Shown: piece by piece, positions 34,866-46,999 of the stretch
Layout: each line of letters starts with the position of its first letter
Position numbering within the stretch: position 1 is the first letter of the stretch
Source: Ctena decussata
Lineage: Eukaryota > Mollusca > Bivalvia > Lucinida > Lucinidae
NCBI GenBank assembly: GCA_963989385.1
Contig: OZ022512.1
Location: forward strand, 25,999,899 to 26,063,898
Reading direction: 5' to 3'
Length of the DNA: 64,000 bases
Made by a program: the position numbers and the translations under genes
Notes under the pieces: generated by a model
What the model saw: only the letters and a program-made list of their open reading frames with translations
Told to the model about the DNA's origin: nothing
Database searches by the model: none

Positions 34866-35312
34866 TCATGCACGTTTAGTGTATATGGCTCTGATTTTAT
34901 CAATGATCAATTTAATTTAATTAAATTTCTTGCTTCTTTGCCAGTTTACTATTTTTTTTTTTTCAACGCGGTAGTTAAATGGTCAGGCAATATGGTTAGC
35001 TTGTCTAAGAAATGTTGTAATTGAACAACTTTTTCAAGGAGCTCGATGATAACCAGTTTACCACGGTTGAAGCCTGTTAATACAGAAATTTACCCTCACT
35101 AACTCGAACTTTTTATAACTGGAAGCAGATGTGTCTCATGCAATTACGAAAGATGAGAATGACAAAACAATGGGTTTGAAAAAGTCAGTAATATCTTTAT
35201 GACATTAAATCATTCTTGAAATTTTACAGGGAGCACGGGTCATTGTATCTTTATCAAAATAATTTTCTACAGTTTTGGTAGACCTTACTATTTCCCCTAG
35301 CCCACGCCTCGG

Positions 35313-35318
35313 CCTCTC

Positions 35319-35366
<48 letters not shown>
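35313..35366. repeat. (TC)n microsatellite with TCTG start
   Basis: CTCTCTCTGTCTGTCTGTC, then about 18 pure TC units. Confidence 0.95.
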
Positions 35367-35370
<4 letters not shown>

Positions 35371-35751
35371 AAACCATCATCAGCGTAACTGGTGTAACAT
35401 TTCTGCAAAAACCCATCAGAAAGCGATAGTTGTTATATTTCGATCTTGTTTTCATTGCATAAGTCTCTGAGGGACAATACTTCATTTTGATGGATCGCAG
35501 TTTGATGAATGTTGATAACCATACATATATCTAAATTTCTCTTTGTTTAATACTTTTAGCTTTTTTTATAAATTATAACAAATGGAAGTAAAACGGATAA
35601 GAAAAGAAAAAATACCATAGTATGATCAATTTTGCATAAGATACCCTTATTAAATGATCCGTTTCATGTGAAAGGGTGTCTTCTTGTATATGTAATCACC
35701 AAAAATGGTTTAAGAAAAAGTATACCAGAAGATGTAAGGATGCCAATCCAA

Positions 35752-35950
35752 GGGCGATTACTCAGATCTGGAAGTATGTGCTTCACTTCTGACAAGGCTA
35801 CCATTTAAGGAAATAATTTGCTCTCTCAGATCCTGTAAGAGTAGACACAAAAAGAAAAGCGATTCGACTATAAGGGAAGCAAATTGTGATCTGTTTAAAG
35901 TTGTCTCCCCTGTACAAATGGTGGCCAAACCCTGCAGGTGTATCCATGCA
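35752..35950. repeat. Fold-back MITE, GGGGAAGCAACTC family
   Basis: ACTTCTGACAAGGCTACC, AATAATTTGCTCTCTCAGAT, AGGGAAGCAAATTGTGATCT, AGTTGTCTCCCCTGTACAAA. Diverged copy. Confidence 0.5.
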
Positions 35951-36065
35951 CCAAAAACGTATAGGTGAAAAGTTTGCATAGATGGCAAGGTTATCTGAAT
36001 CTTCCCTGCTCTCAAATAAAGTCTGTCAAATTATTATTATTATCATCACTACCTTAATCACATTT

Positions 36066-36256
36066 GGTTAACGATGTTTCTAAGGTTGTTACAAAACGAA
36101 AAAGAGGCTGTTACAAAATGAAAACGAAAAACTCATAGTTCCAAAACCACTTGGTCATCGTGGCTAAACAAATTTGTTTTGCCACGATGACCAGGTCGTT
36201 TGGGAACTGGACTCTTTTTCGTTTTTGTAACAGCTCTTGTATATACATGGTTAACC
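36066..36256. mobile_element. MITE with GGTTAAC ends and TGTTACAAAACGAAAAAGAG arms
   Basis: GGTTAACGATGTTTCTAAGG then TTGTTACAAAACGAAAAAGA face their inverses, ending ATATACATGGTTAACC. The centre is CGTTTGG/CCAAAAC-type. A longer copy is at 53593-53844. Confidence 0.75.
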
Positions 36257-37169
36257 AGGGGGTTTAATGCGATATTGTCGACTAAACAATTCATTTTTTT
36301 GCATGCCTTAATTGTAAACCTCATCAAACCGCCCTCATAAAAAAGGCCAAGAAGCAGAAAAATTTCAGTAACGATATCTCCCTTCAAACCGTCTTGAGGT
36401 ATATCTATTTTTCTTCTTCTTTTTTCCGCTTTCCTACTGTATAAAACCTATCTGAGATGAGAAGACTTTCCAACTTCAATTCATTGCTTGTCTTTTTACT
36501 TTTCAAAGAGGTAAATGCCCATCAAAAATAAAAAATAAAAATAAAAATAATGATAAGGGAGTACATGTTTTTGGGACAGTTTCTATCATGAACCACCATC
36601 ATGGATCGTATGCAGATGTTCGTAGCGAGTAAGGCAAATCACCAACAAGTTCTAAATAAATAAAATCTGTCGCAGACTTGCAGACAATAAATTCTTATCA
36701 GTGAAAGGTATCGATTCGCGCCATATCGATTCGTGCCATATCGATTCGTACCAATTATTAAACAATAAATCAGGAGAATTGTTCAAGTTCATGATATCAA
36801 CATCCAATATATGGATCGCTCGAAATTATGATACTCCAGGAAAGTGCGACAGCGTGTCTGGTTGTTTGTATGAGCTATTGTATAGTGGATTCAGAGATTG
36901 CGACAGCGTACTTCATAGATTCGACAACTTATAATGGGATTTTCAAATTAGGATATGAAACCAAATAGAATTCTGAGATGGCCATGGCATTGCTAAAAAT
37001 TCACAAACAACAAACACTCAGACTTGCAGAACACTGATAAAGACACAAATATTTTGGGTTTTTCTGATATTCGGTCAACACAGATACGAGTAAATGAATA
37101 CAGGCCTCGCGCATATTTGGTCAATTTTGGGCCTGAGCTCGAACTGGTATTCGGATTGCGAGAGCACAG

Positions 37170-38345
37170 GCTTTAAAGATTGCTAGAACCAAAATAGGGT
37201 TTCAGAGACTGTCACAGCAAATATTGTGGTCCTGAGTTCGTTAAAGCACATATTTTTATTTCAGAGATAGTGGAAGCAGTTAGCTAGAAGACATATCGGG
37301 TTTCAGAGATTGCCAAAGCATAAACTGGGTTTCAGAGATTGCGAAATTACAAATTGGGTTTCAGAGATTTCGAGATCACAAACTGGGTTTCAAAGATTGC
37401 GAGATCTTACACTGGGTTTCAGAAACTGTGAAATCATATATTGGATTTCAGAGATTGTGAAATCATAAGTTGGATTTCAGAGATTGCTAGATCCTAAATT
37501 GCGTTTCAGAGATTGCGAGATCATAATTGGATTTCTGAGATTGCAAGATCATAAATTGCATTTCCGAGATTGCAAGATCATAAACTGCGTTTCAGAGATT
37601 GCGAGATCATAAACTGCGTACCAGAGATTGCAAGATCACAAATTCAGAGATTGCTAGAACACTTATTGGATTTCAGAGATTGTGAAAGCATATCGGGCTC
37701 AGAGATTGCAAGATATCAGAGATTACGAGATCATAAATTGGGTTTCGGAAATTGTGAAAGCATATTGAGCTTCAGCAAGTAGCACATCACACTGATGTGA
37801 TGTCTGATAGGCTATTGGCTTCAGAGATTGCAAGAACACGTCATCGGTTTCATGGAGATGACGAGAGCAAAATTTCAGTTCAGAGATGATGAGATCACAA
37901 ATTGGGTTTCAGAGACTAGTGGCGTACATACTGGATTTCAGACATACTGAAATCATATTGAATTTCAGAGACTGCGAGAGCACAAATTGTGTATTAGAGA
38001 TCGAGAGATCGTTAATTGGGTATCCGAGACTGCGACAGCACAAATAGTGTTGCAGAGATTGTGAGGTCACATCGGTTTCTGAGACTGCGAGAACACAAGC
38101 TGGAATCCAGCCCGTGCGGGAGCACATGTTGCCGAACTTGCGACGCTGAGCACATATTTCGGGGTTTCAGAGTTTGTGAAAGCATGTAATTTTGATTTCA
38201 GTGCCTCCGAGACTGGGCATATCATGGTTTTCTGAAGCAGTAGCAACACAAGCTGAAGTTCAGATAATGAGGGCACAGATAATGAGGGCACAAATTTCGT
38301 TGCTGAGATGGCAAGAGAACATACTATTATCAGAACAAGCAACAG
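37170..38345 (+). repeat. Minisatellite, ~30-bp unit GGTTTCAGAGATTGCGAGATCA
   Basis: Roughly thirty imperfect units (TTCAGAGATTGCGAGATCAT, AAATTGGG) spaced 29-30 bases in the best part (37321-37640), looser beyond 37780. A stray unit is at 36890. As 30 is a multiple of three, it gives 10-residue open-frame repeats with no other coding sign. Confidence 0.85.
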
Positions 38346-40732
38346 CACAAGAAGAATGACACCACAAATTGCGTTTTGGAGAACCATTATAATTATTAAG
38401 ATTCCTTATAACAAATAATTGGGAATCCAGAGATAATGAGAGAATTTAAGAAATACCTTTAAGTACAGATATTACATATTTCAGTTCCATGACTATTTTT
38501 TGCCCATATGGGTTGCCACGGCAACATTTTCTAAATTTTCTTGGAATTTTCTCTATAAATTACTCGTCGACTTTTTCACGAAACAGACAAATTTCTGTAG
38601 TTCATACTCTATCCATTATTCATTGAATTCAGTGACAGTTTACCGAGAATCCTCCCCAACAAAATTAATTTCGTTCTTTCACTAGACCTATCTCAGCCAA
38701 AAGAAATCATGTTATTTTCTTTTCCAAAGAAAATTTCTATTTTGTCTGCGATGAATGTGCAGATAATAATTGTTCTGTCTGGCTTTAAATGTATTTTCAC
38801 TGTTGGCTTTGTATACTGAATAATAATTCATCTGATAAAAGAATTGATTAAAAGTTTACATAGCAAGGAAGCTGAACACGCTTGCACCGCTTGACATTTT
38901 CCTGTATGCAAAAGCGTTGAAACAACGCAGTTTCAACTTCTATGCAGCGTGAAGACTTACGTTTTTACATAAAAAGCTGTGCTGTATACTATAAATAGCC
39001 GTGCATTAACTGGCTAAAAGCCGTGTTTTAACAAGGAAATTCACGCGCTTTTTATGCACGGCTTTGCGGCTTTTCATATGCTAAAGTCATGACAATATTC
39101 CATCAATACAGATGCAAGCGGCAAGTTTGCAGTTGCAGGTATCGATATAAAGAATGCAATAGTTAACATTCGGATAGGCCTATTGTAAAAATGGAAAAGC
39201 AGACGGCCTTGAGTGAAAAATTTAGTGAAAATGATTTTATCTTGTGAGCTGCTGCTTAGGATTGGACAAAACTTCGCGATAGCTGACCATGGCCTGAAAC
39301 GAGGATTTTTATAGAAAAGCATAGTACCAAATATTTTCCTTTTTGCAGAAGCATTTTGGTTGACTTACTGCAATAACAACGTGTCATTGCATTAGCATTA
39401 AGTAGGTCCCGAGGAGGGCTAAATTGGACTAGGTAATACTTTTCAAACAAATGTCGCCACTGGCGCCCATGTTTGGGTGCAATCGACGTCATCTCCATAA
39501 GTGAAAGACTTGATAATCAGTGGTGCTCCAAAGTTTCCATGGCTGTTGAAACCATAGTCAGCATAGTCAGCAAAGTTTTTGCAATATAACATACTTCTTT
39601 CATGCTCGTTCTTCAGTCTATTTAACAAGCCTGCTTAAATGGATTAACCCACCGGGTACATGGGTTGGATTCAAAGGACAGGTTTCTTAAAACATTTTAA
39701 GATTTGTGTGGTTTGGTTTGAAATCTCGAGCGGATGCTATGAGGTAACTTAAGTAGTAAAGTTTAGAAAGAATACAAAGCAAATTCAATAAGATGAGAAC
39801 AATACTTAAAATACCTGTTTAACAAAATTATCAATGTGTCACAGATAATTAAGCCGTGTGATACTAAACCCCTTAAAAAGGCGAATTTTAAATAAAGACT
39901 CGGAGTACAAGTTCACTACTCTTGAAATTACATCGCATACAAATTTAAAAATTTACTGGTTCACAAAATGTATTTTCTTTCCTCAAAATAGTGAATGGGT
40001 TCATTTTCAGTACAAAATAATATTGGTATCGAATAACACTTAATTGGATAAGAACGTCAAGACCAATTTGTCCAATACGTCCTATATTCATTTAATCAAA
40101 ATTTGAAAAACGAAATTATTTCCATCACGCTCATTTATAATTAATTTTGGGGCCAGCCTTATTATTCGAATATTTTCCTTTTGTGGGCTAAATAGATTGG
40201 GGGAAAAAGATAACAATTATGTACATTTGCGATGGCATTTTAGAGCTAATAATCATACGAATAGAACAGAACACAACTTAATGCTTAATAGGTATCAGAC
40301 CAGGCCAGGTTGCATGCAGGTGGCGTAAGAGAACATATATACATATATTTAATATGTATATGTTTAAACAAGGACACTGTAAGCAATTAAAACGGAGCCG
40401 TCTGAAATTAACTGATTTGTGAGAGAGCTGATCAAGACTTTTTTTCTCTGTAAAGGCAAGGAAACAAAACTAGAACGTGGTCTCTATAAAAATGTTCGTT
40501 CTCTGTCGAGTCATGGGAAGTTTGGGTTAATATGGCGTGAATGTGTTCACTCCACCTCTCCTTTCTTTAGAGGTAAATAAGGTTATTCGTGCAGTTTAAC
40601 ATTAAGGTTTGGGCTTAAAAGGTGCCGTATAGCATGGACAAGTACTCGCACCAGCCTGCACATCCGCACAGCTTCCCCAGAGACCCGGCTTTTCAGTATA
40701 TGGATTCCTCAGCAGCTAAAAGCGAATTGTTG
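38346..40732. other. Intron 1 stretch with no recognised feature
   Basis: Single-copy-looking AT-rich sequence. Weak fold-backs near 38990-39070 (AGCCGTGCAT / ATGCACGGCT). No splice-bounded frame with protein character. Confidence 0.45.
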
Positions 40733-40804
40733 GTGCGGACAGTGAGGACTCGGATCAGACTGCGCGAATGCGCAGGCTGATCAGAGTCCTCACTGTTCGC
40801 ACGT
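40733..40804. repeat. Palindrome, GTGCGGACAGTGAGGACTCG
   Basis: GTGCGGACAGTGAGGACTCG, GATCAGACTGCGCG, AATGC, GCGCAGGCTGATC, AGAGTCCTCACTGTTCGCAC. About 72 bp; family of 30263, 42265 and 55272. Confidence 0.85.
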
Positions 40805-42264
40805 GGTATTATAAAAACTTTTTCTGGTGTTGTAGCTCAATTTTCAGAATCCGAATTATGAAATATTTTGACAAATTAACACCAACATGCACCCAGTGAC
40901 ATCATTTTCTCTCCAAATTTAAGCTGTTTTAATAAAAACAAAGTAAGAATGAACGAGAAATATTCTTAACGTCCGAACTGTTTGATGAAGCATCATGAAG
41001 CGTTAATTATTGTGAAATTAGTCATCATCAATCATGCTGCTTTTTTCACCTCGAATACACTTAAGGATACTTACTAAGTAATGGCGTTGGGAGTTATTTA
41101 ATAAGAAGCAGACTGATGTTGAATATTTGTTTTAAAGTAATATGACAATTTTGCTTGCAGAAAATCCAGGCGCTAGATACATGTAGTTAGAATATTGGGG
41201 TTAAATCTTATGAAGGCATTTATGTCTCGGCAAGTAATTATGTATTTTGAAATTTTATGTTATATATATATATGTCTCTTCTAGTAATAAATCTGAATCA
41301 CGCAGAAAAAGTATAGGTTTGGATGAGAGCTCAATTTCATCCGCGAAATTTAGCTTTTCTGGAGCTCTGGTCCTTTTGAACAAACCTTGTATATGCAAAT
41401 CATATTTGTATTGCCTTTTTCCAGTCCATTACTTCAATCTGTCGCACTCATATGAAATTGGATTAAAGCTTTGACTCCGGTCTGTCGTGATCTGGCTGTA
41501 TATTCTTTTGAAAATGTTAAATTTCTCGCCTAGAATGCGCCATGCAAGCATACGAATTGATTATTTTTCTCAATGAGACGCTTATTAAACACTGAATCAG
41601 TTCGACAGCCCAGTCAGTTAAACACCTTGTTCACCCTTTCATGTCTTTTCAACTGAAAGTAAATTATACAGTATCAAATTAAAAGGGTTCTCTGGACCAA
41701 ACAAACCTTATTTTACGTTATGGAGATTTCACAAGTATAAGCTTTCATGAAAAGCTTGGTCCACAGCAAGGCTGAGCTTTAAACAAGCTAGAACCTGTAT
41801 CAGAATCGCCACCATCACTTAGTCTCAAATACAAATCAGTCAGAAAGTCAATTTGATTTGGTCTTTGCGAATGGTGCTTTTGTGTTCTTTCTTTCGTCCT
41901 CACGGCCACAAGTCTTTTATTTAAGTTGGCAGCTACCGAAGTTTTACTGAAAGTCAACTCTTTGCACGGCCGTTCATTTCCGACGTCCGGTGCTTTACCA
42001 AATAAATACGTATGATAAGTTATTGTTATCGCAAAAATGTTGTGTTTTTCTCACTCATGAACACAAGATATTCCTACCCCTTTAAGAACCTTGCTGTCAA
42101 ACTTGATCTAGTCGATAACATTCTGGCGATTTTAAGATCGAATTGTAGACAACATTCATTAACCCTATTTGTAAAAAGTCAGCCAAACTACAAATCTTAC
42201 TGCACATCTAGGATACGAAAATTTAAATTGAGCCTTGTCCGAGAAAACTGGATCTTACGGCAAA

Positions 42265-42330
42265 TGCGAGCAGAGAAGACTCAGATCAGACTGCGCATCG
42301 CGCAGTCCGATCAGAGCCTTCCCTGTTCGT
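42265..42330. repeat. Palindrome, AGACTCAGATCAGACTGCGC family
   Basis: GAAGACTCAGATCAGACTGC, GCATCGCG, CAGTCCGATCAGAGCCTTCC. Outer ends TGCGAGCAG / CTGTTCGTA. Confidence 0.8.
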
Positions 42331-43592
42331 AACAATCTAATGTACATGTAATCAGCCAAAAACAATGTTCAGGTTAGTCTGTGTGGACATGTAAAGTCAT
42401 CAAAGTTTTCACCGTTCCCTCGTGTCAGAAGGCCCTATTTTTTCTGAGTATACTCAAATGGCTTCTGACGGTACTTTGACAAAAGCATTAGACGAAAACC
42501 TACTCTATAACTGAACAGAAGTGTTACACCTTTGTAACAAAACATGACTTCACATAACTCAAAACAAAGCAATAAGAAGAATTTTGTGGGATTGTTGATG
42601 AAAACATATGAATGTGCCAAAATATAATATCTATCGAGAACATTGTTCCTATTAACAGTCCTCATTAACAGTGTTACTGTAAGTTACGCTTTCTTGTCTG
42701 CAGATTCTGTGGAATGCCATTATTTTTTGTTTAAAAATAATCATTATCAGATTTACATTGCTGCTTCGTATATCACACGTTTCACCATTTAAATAACATT
42801 TGGAGAAAATTTGAAAATTTCAAACGGCACCTGTCACCACCAACCCCCGGGGAATAGCGGGGACAATAAATTCTTCATCCATTACAGCCCAGCTAAAAGC
42901 CTTGTACTATGGGACAAGCTGAAAGTCATTGCCTCGCTCTTTCAGGAATCATAGCCCTTGTACCCCCTCCCCCCCCCCCCCCCTATCCCTGCATTACGTG
43001 GACGATCGGAAAGTCCCGCTATACCTTAGGGGAGGGGAATATTGGAGCGTAGCTATTAATGACTGTTACATAAAAATGTAGAGCCTATTCAAATGCACAT
43101 TTGAACACGTTTGGCGTCTATACGAAGCCCTGCATGTAAAGATCAAGAGCGAAATTTGATTAACAGGATATACCCCGTGTTTTTGTTATTAGTCAGAGAA
43201 AACGAATAAAAAGTATATTTTAGTGACAATGTTCGGCCATGGTTGATGAAAAAAATGTGACAATTATTGCCAACTATGATAAATACAGTGACAGTTATGG
43301 ACGGAGGAGTTGTAAACAGAAAGCATAGAGTGAAACACACAAAGAATAAAAAATGGTATGAGCCATGTCGAGACAGAATGTGCTTTGTGGCATATGCGAA
43401 TAGCGAGGACTCAGATCAGACTTCACAGATACATCTATCATGATTTTTAAGGAACCTGCCAAAGAGTAGCAATCTCACAAAATCTAGCTGACCTCCAAGG
43501 AAACAATGGTTTCCAAAGAATTCAATCACATGTACGCCCCCAAAGCAGACGACAATTTAGGATCAACAAAATTTCAAAAAAACTTTCGTCCA

Positions 43593-43795
43593 GCAGAGCT
43601 CCAGATAAGAGGGGGTATTGAGGATAATTTGAAGATAATTTTTCTTGTTTCTCAACGAAAACATATGTTGTGACCCCTCATTAGAACCGTCTCGACGAGA
43701 CGGTTCTAATGATGGGTCACAAAATATGTTTCTATGGAAAAATATGGATAATTATCCCTAAATTATCTTTGTTACCCCTTCTTATCTAGAGCACT
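43593..43795. mobile_element. hAT-like MITE, CAGAGCTCTAGATAAGAGGG family (copy 1)
   Basis: TIRs CAGAGCTCCAGATAAGAG and inverse of CTTATCTAGAGCACTG; inner arms GGATAATTTGAAGATAATTT / GATAATTATCC; central hairpin CATATGTTGTGACCCCTCAT...AACCGTCTCGACGAGACGGTT. TCCAG stands directly outside both ends, a probable 5-bp target duplication. CAG(A/G)G ends are usual for hAT elements. Non-coding. Confidence 0.8.
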
Positions 43796-43879
43796 GTCCA
43801 GTCAATCAGATTGAGAATCAAAGACTGAGGGTAAACTGAGTAGATCTAGAAAATGCAGTTGAGTCTCAGTTGGGGCTGA

Positions 43880-44082
43880 CAGAGCTCTAGATAAGAGGGA
43901 GTACTGAGTGATAATTAGGGATAATTTTTGTTAATTCTGCATAAAATCATATGTTGTGACCCGTCATCTGAACCGTCTCAACGAGACGGTTCAGATGAGG
44001 GGTCACAACATATGGTTTCGATGAGAAATAAGAAAAATTATCCTTAATTATCTTCAAATACTCCCTCTTATCTAGAGCTCTG
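43880..44082. mobile_element. hAT-like MITE, CAGAGCTCTAGATAAGAGGG family (copy 2)
   Basis: Best-preserved copy: CAGAGCTCTAGATAAGAGGG and its inverse at the right end, ACCGTCTCAACGAGACGGT at the centre. GCTGA stands on both sides, again 5 bp. It is only 85 bases from copy 1, in the same orientation. Confidence 0.85.
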
Positions 44083-44313
44083 GCTGAGCTGCCTCATCTG
44101 GATCTTCGCTGTTTGCAAAGTCAACTATTTTCATATCTGGCCCCTTAAAACATGCAGTTGTCCGCAGATGGCCAAAAGCACTGTCTGGGTAGGCCAGGGA
44201 ACGTTATACTGATTAAGGCTAAAATCCGAATATAGAGCTTTTGGTTAACCTAAGGTTTGACGAAGACTTTTGTATATGACGATTTTGCTTGGTATGGGTT
44301 ATCGTTTGAAATA

Positions 44314-44461
44314 TCCCACTGGGCACACACTGTTGAATCAACATTGAATCTACTTGTAGAATATTTTCCAGTAGGGAAAGAACCAAGCAAAAGTGGAGTT
44401 AGACCTTGCAGCATCGAATACGTTGATTCAAGGCTGATTCAATGCCGTGTGGCTGCTAGGT
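44314..44461. mobile_element. CCCACTGGG MITE (copy 4) with longer interior
   Basis: CCCACTGGGCACACACTGTT, GAATCAACATTGAATC, then ~60 unrelated bases, then CGTTGATTCAAGGCTGATTC, AATGCCGTGTGGCTGCTAGG. Confidence 0.7.
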
Positions 44462-44884
44462 TTTGCTAGAGCTTACGTGGCGATGGTCCCACTTGCTAAA
44501 GTTTCTTCTGCAATATTTCCGATGCAATAACAATTTTGTTCCTTTGAACTAACAGGAAAATACTTCCGCAATGTGTTTAAAATCTCATATTTTGTGTTTT
44601 TTGCCTTTAAATCATCAAAGTACGCCTTGGAACTTGTCATGTTATAGTGCAAGAACAAAGTTATCTACGCGTGTAAGAAATAAAACTAACTAGCCGTAAG
44701 TTTTTCGAAGTTCCTAAACTCAGCTATTCCAAGTCAGATTAGCGATGCTTGTATGATTAATTGGAGAATTTTGTGCAACAGCCGAATGTTCTTGATTTAT
44801 TTCGACAGAAAAAAAAAGTGAATTTGCAACAGAAAAAGGTGCCTCTTGTCTAAATGTAATTTTCTTCTTTGATCGTTATTTGCT

Positions 44885-45005
44885 CCGACAGTAGTATAGA
44901 GTGTCACTATAGCCCCTTCCCGAAGTTGTATAGGGTGTCACTGTGGCCCCTCCCGGTCCCTGTCCGGTCGGAAGGGGGGGGGCATAGTAACACCCTATAC
45001 TACTG
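44885..45005. repeat. Palindromic repeat, AGTAGTATAGGGTGTCAC family
   Basis: CAGTAGTATAGAGTGTCACT and a second inner GTATAGGGTGTCACTGTGGC face GCATAGTAACACCCTATACT around a C/G-rich centre. It looks like a partly duplicated left arm. Relative of 21073-21144. Confidence 0.75.
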
Positions 45006-45049
45006 CCGAGTCTGAAACGCCAAAAGACTACATTCCGCCGACATAAAGT

Positions 45050-45290
45050 TAGCTGTAACACGTGAAAACCAACAAAGTGGCACGTGCGCCCAGCGCACTC
45101 AGATCAATCTAGGCATCCGCCTAGTCTAATCAGAGTCTTGGCTGTCCGCATGAGGCTAGCTTAATAAGACTCTCAGCTACCCTATAAGCACAAAGCGAAG
45201 ACTCTAAACAGACTGGGTGGATGCCCAGGCTGATCTGAGTCTGCGCTGGGCGTACATGCCCCTTTGTTGGTTTTCTCGAGTCGTGGTTCA
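45050..45290. mobile_element. ~240-bp MITE, GAGCCGCGACACGAC family (copy 5)
   Basis: Left end worn (TAGCTGTAACACGTGAAAAC), interior GTGCGCCCAGCGCACTCAGA...TCTGAGTCTGCGCTGGGCGT, right end TTTTCTCGAGTCGTGGTTC. Confidence 0.8.
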
Positions 45291-45750
45291 AGTCCTCTTT
45301 CTCATGTTGGCTCCCCTAATCAACAGCTATGAAATGTATGCTTGGTACAAAAAGTTAGCATACCAGAACAGGGAATGCCATGATCAGCGTATGTACCCTC
45401 GTGATCATTGTTCAGGGTGTAAGTCGGTGCTCTGAGATCTGACAAAAACATGTAGCAAAAAGCGATGACCCTTTTTGTCGCAAACTGGTCAAGTCCATCG
45501 CTGTTTGTATATACGCAAACTTGTGTTTTCCCCAGACATTGCCAAAAGCCCTGTTCTTTGAAGTGAGAAGAGAATTTCTTCCTTAATCAAAAGCAAAACG
45601 TATAAGCTCGTCTGTCTGTGCGATTTACTTCTGTTTTTTTTTTTTTCATAAGTGCTGTCCTAAACTGTCTCGTAAGCGTCCGAATCATCTTCGACCCACC
45701 CTTCCATGGTCAAATTCTAAATGGTAAGAGTAAGCGAATAATGATGTTGT

Positions 45751-46003
45751 TTTGATGCTTTATGTCCACGGTTAACTGCTATGGTCATGTCGGGACGGTC
45801 AGTTAACCTAACCACACTATTCCTGAGCAGGCTTAGACCCCCTAAGTGGTTAACCAGTACAAGTGCACACACCTTCGCCAGTGACTGACAACTGCTCTTC
45901 TTGAATCAGCGGGAGGAGAAACGATAGAATGTGGCCAGACCGGGTATCAAACCCGGGACCTGTGGCTTTTGAGTCAGACGCGCTACCGACTGCGCTACGC
46001 GGC
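45751..46003 (-). mobile_element. tRNA-derived SINE, family 1, minus strand
   Basis: Read on the minus strand: head GCCGCGTAGCGCAGTCGGTA with a perfect GCGC/GCGC D-stem, box B GGGTTTGATACCC, 3' acceptor-like GGTCTGGCC, then the shared body (ACTGGTTAACCACTTAGG, GGAATAGTGTGGTTAGGTTA). It lies head to head with the next copy, 4 bases apart. The anticodon arm does not fold properly, so it is not a working tRNA. Confidence 0.85.
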
Positions 46004-46007
46004 AAAA

Positions 46008-46285
46008 GCCGGGCCGGGTAGCGCAATCGGTAGGGCACCTGACTCGTAAGTCAGAGGTCCTGGGTTCGAATCCCGGTCTGGCCACATACTTTCGTTTCTC
46101 CTTCCGCTGATTCAAGAAGGTCAGTTGTCAGTTACTGGCGAAAGTATGTGCACTTAGTACTGGTTAACCGCTTAGGAGGTCTAAGCCTGCCCAGGAATAG
46201 TGTGGTTAGGTTAACTGACCGTCCCGACATGACCTTAGTTGTTTACCGTGGACGTTAAGCATCAAATCAACCAACCAACCAAACC
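46008..46285 (+). mobile_element. tRNA-derived SINE, family 1, plus strand
   Basis: Head GCCGGGCCGGGTAGCGCAAT with box B GGTTCGAATCCC; acceptor-like arms GGCCGGG / TCTGGCC. The anticodon arm CTGAC-TCGTAA-GTCAG has a six-base loop, which argues against a functional tRNA. Body CTGGTTAACCGCTTAGGAGG to TTTACCGTGGACGTTAAGC, then an (AACC)n tail. Confidence 0.85.
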
Positions 46286-46609
46286 CAGCAAACAAATAAA
46301 TCTGTTGAGAATTGGGGTAAAGTGGTATGAAGATGAAAGCTAGTACTGATACGGGTATTTGAAAATTTCCTCATTTGCACTGTTTGGGGGTGCTAACTTG
46401 AACAACTACGGTATGACGGTAGACAAAACAAGAAACACCTTTTAACCTCGACTTGCATGACACCTCATTAAATTGAATACATATGTATCTGTTCTTCGCT
46501 ACAAGTTCCAAAATAATACAGAACAATACAGATGCCGAAATTTACCTAAATATTGGACGCTATGTACTCTGTGAACACTTAAAGCATCAGGGACAAAAAA
46601 GTGAATTTG

Positions 46610-46990
46610 CAAACAGTGTAGGTCTTGATGAGGCGGCTCATGATGAGCCACCTCATCTAGATCTACACTGTTTGCCCTCTTGTCTTACGAAAAATCTATT
46701 GAAATTTTGCAGACGTAAATTTTGTCGTCTGCTTTTTGGCGCTTAAAGGGCCGCCTCATCTAGATCTACACTGTTTGCCCTCTTGTCTTACGAAAAATCT
46801 ATTGAAATTTTGCAGACGTAAATTTTTGCCATCTGCTTTTTGGCGCTTAAAGGGCCGCCTCATCTAGATCTACACTGTTTGTCCTCTATAGTCATTATAT
46901 TCTTAATATTGTAGGCTATAGCTTGGACGAAACATTTATTGAAATTTTGCAAACGTAAATTTTGTCTTCTGCTTTTTGGGCGCTTAAAGG
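46610..46990 (+). repeat. Hairpin repeat followed by three tandem copies of its right arm
   Basis: Hairpin GCAAACAGTGTAGGTCTTGA / TCTAGATCTACACTGTTTGC at 46612-46675. The right arm plus TTTTGCAGACGTAAATTTTG and TCGTCTGCTTTTTGGCGC, about 105 bp, then repeats at about 46750 and 46855. The first two joins both read CGCTTAAAGGGCCGCCTCAT. Confidence 0.8.
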
Positions 46991-46999
46991 GTTAATAAG

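Noticed and set aside
37570..37782. Frame with repeated RDCE/RDHK units
   Set aside because: Translation of the 30-bp minisatellite.
46008..46082. Possible tRNA gene
   Set aside because: Boxes A and B and the acceptor arm are tRNA-like, but the anticodon loop has six bases, the D-stem has a mismatch and the head is joined to a repeated SINE body.
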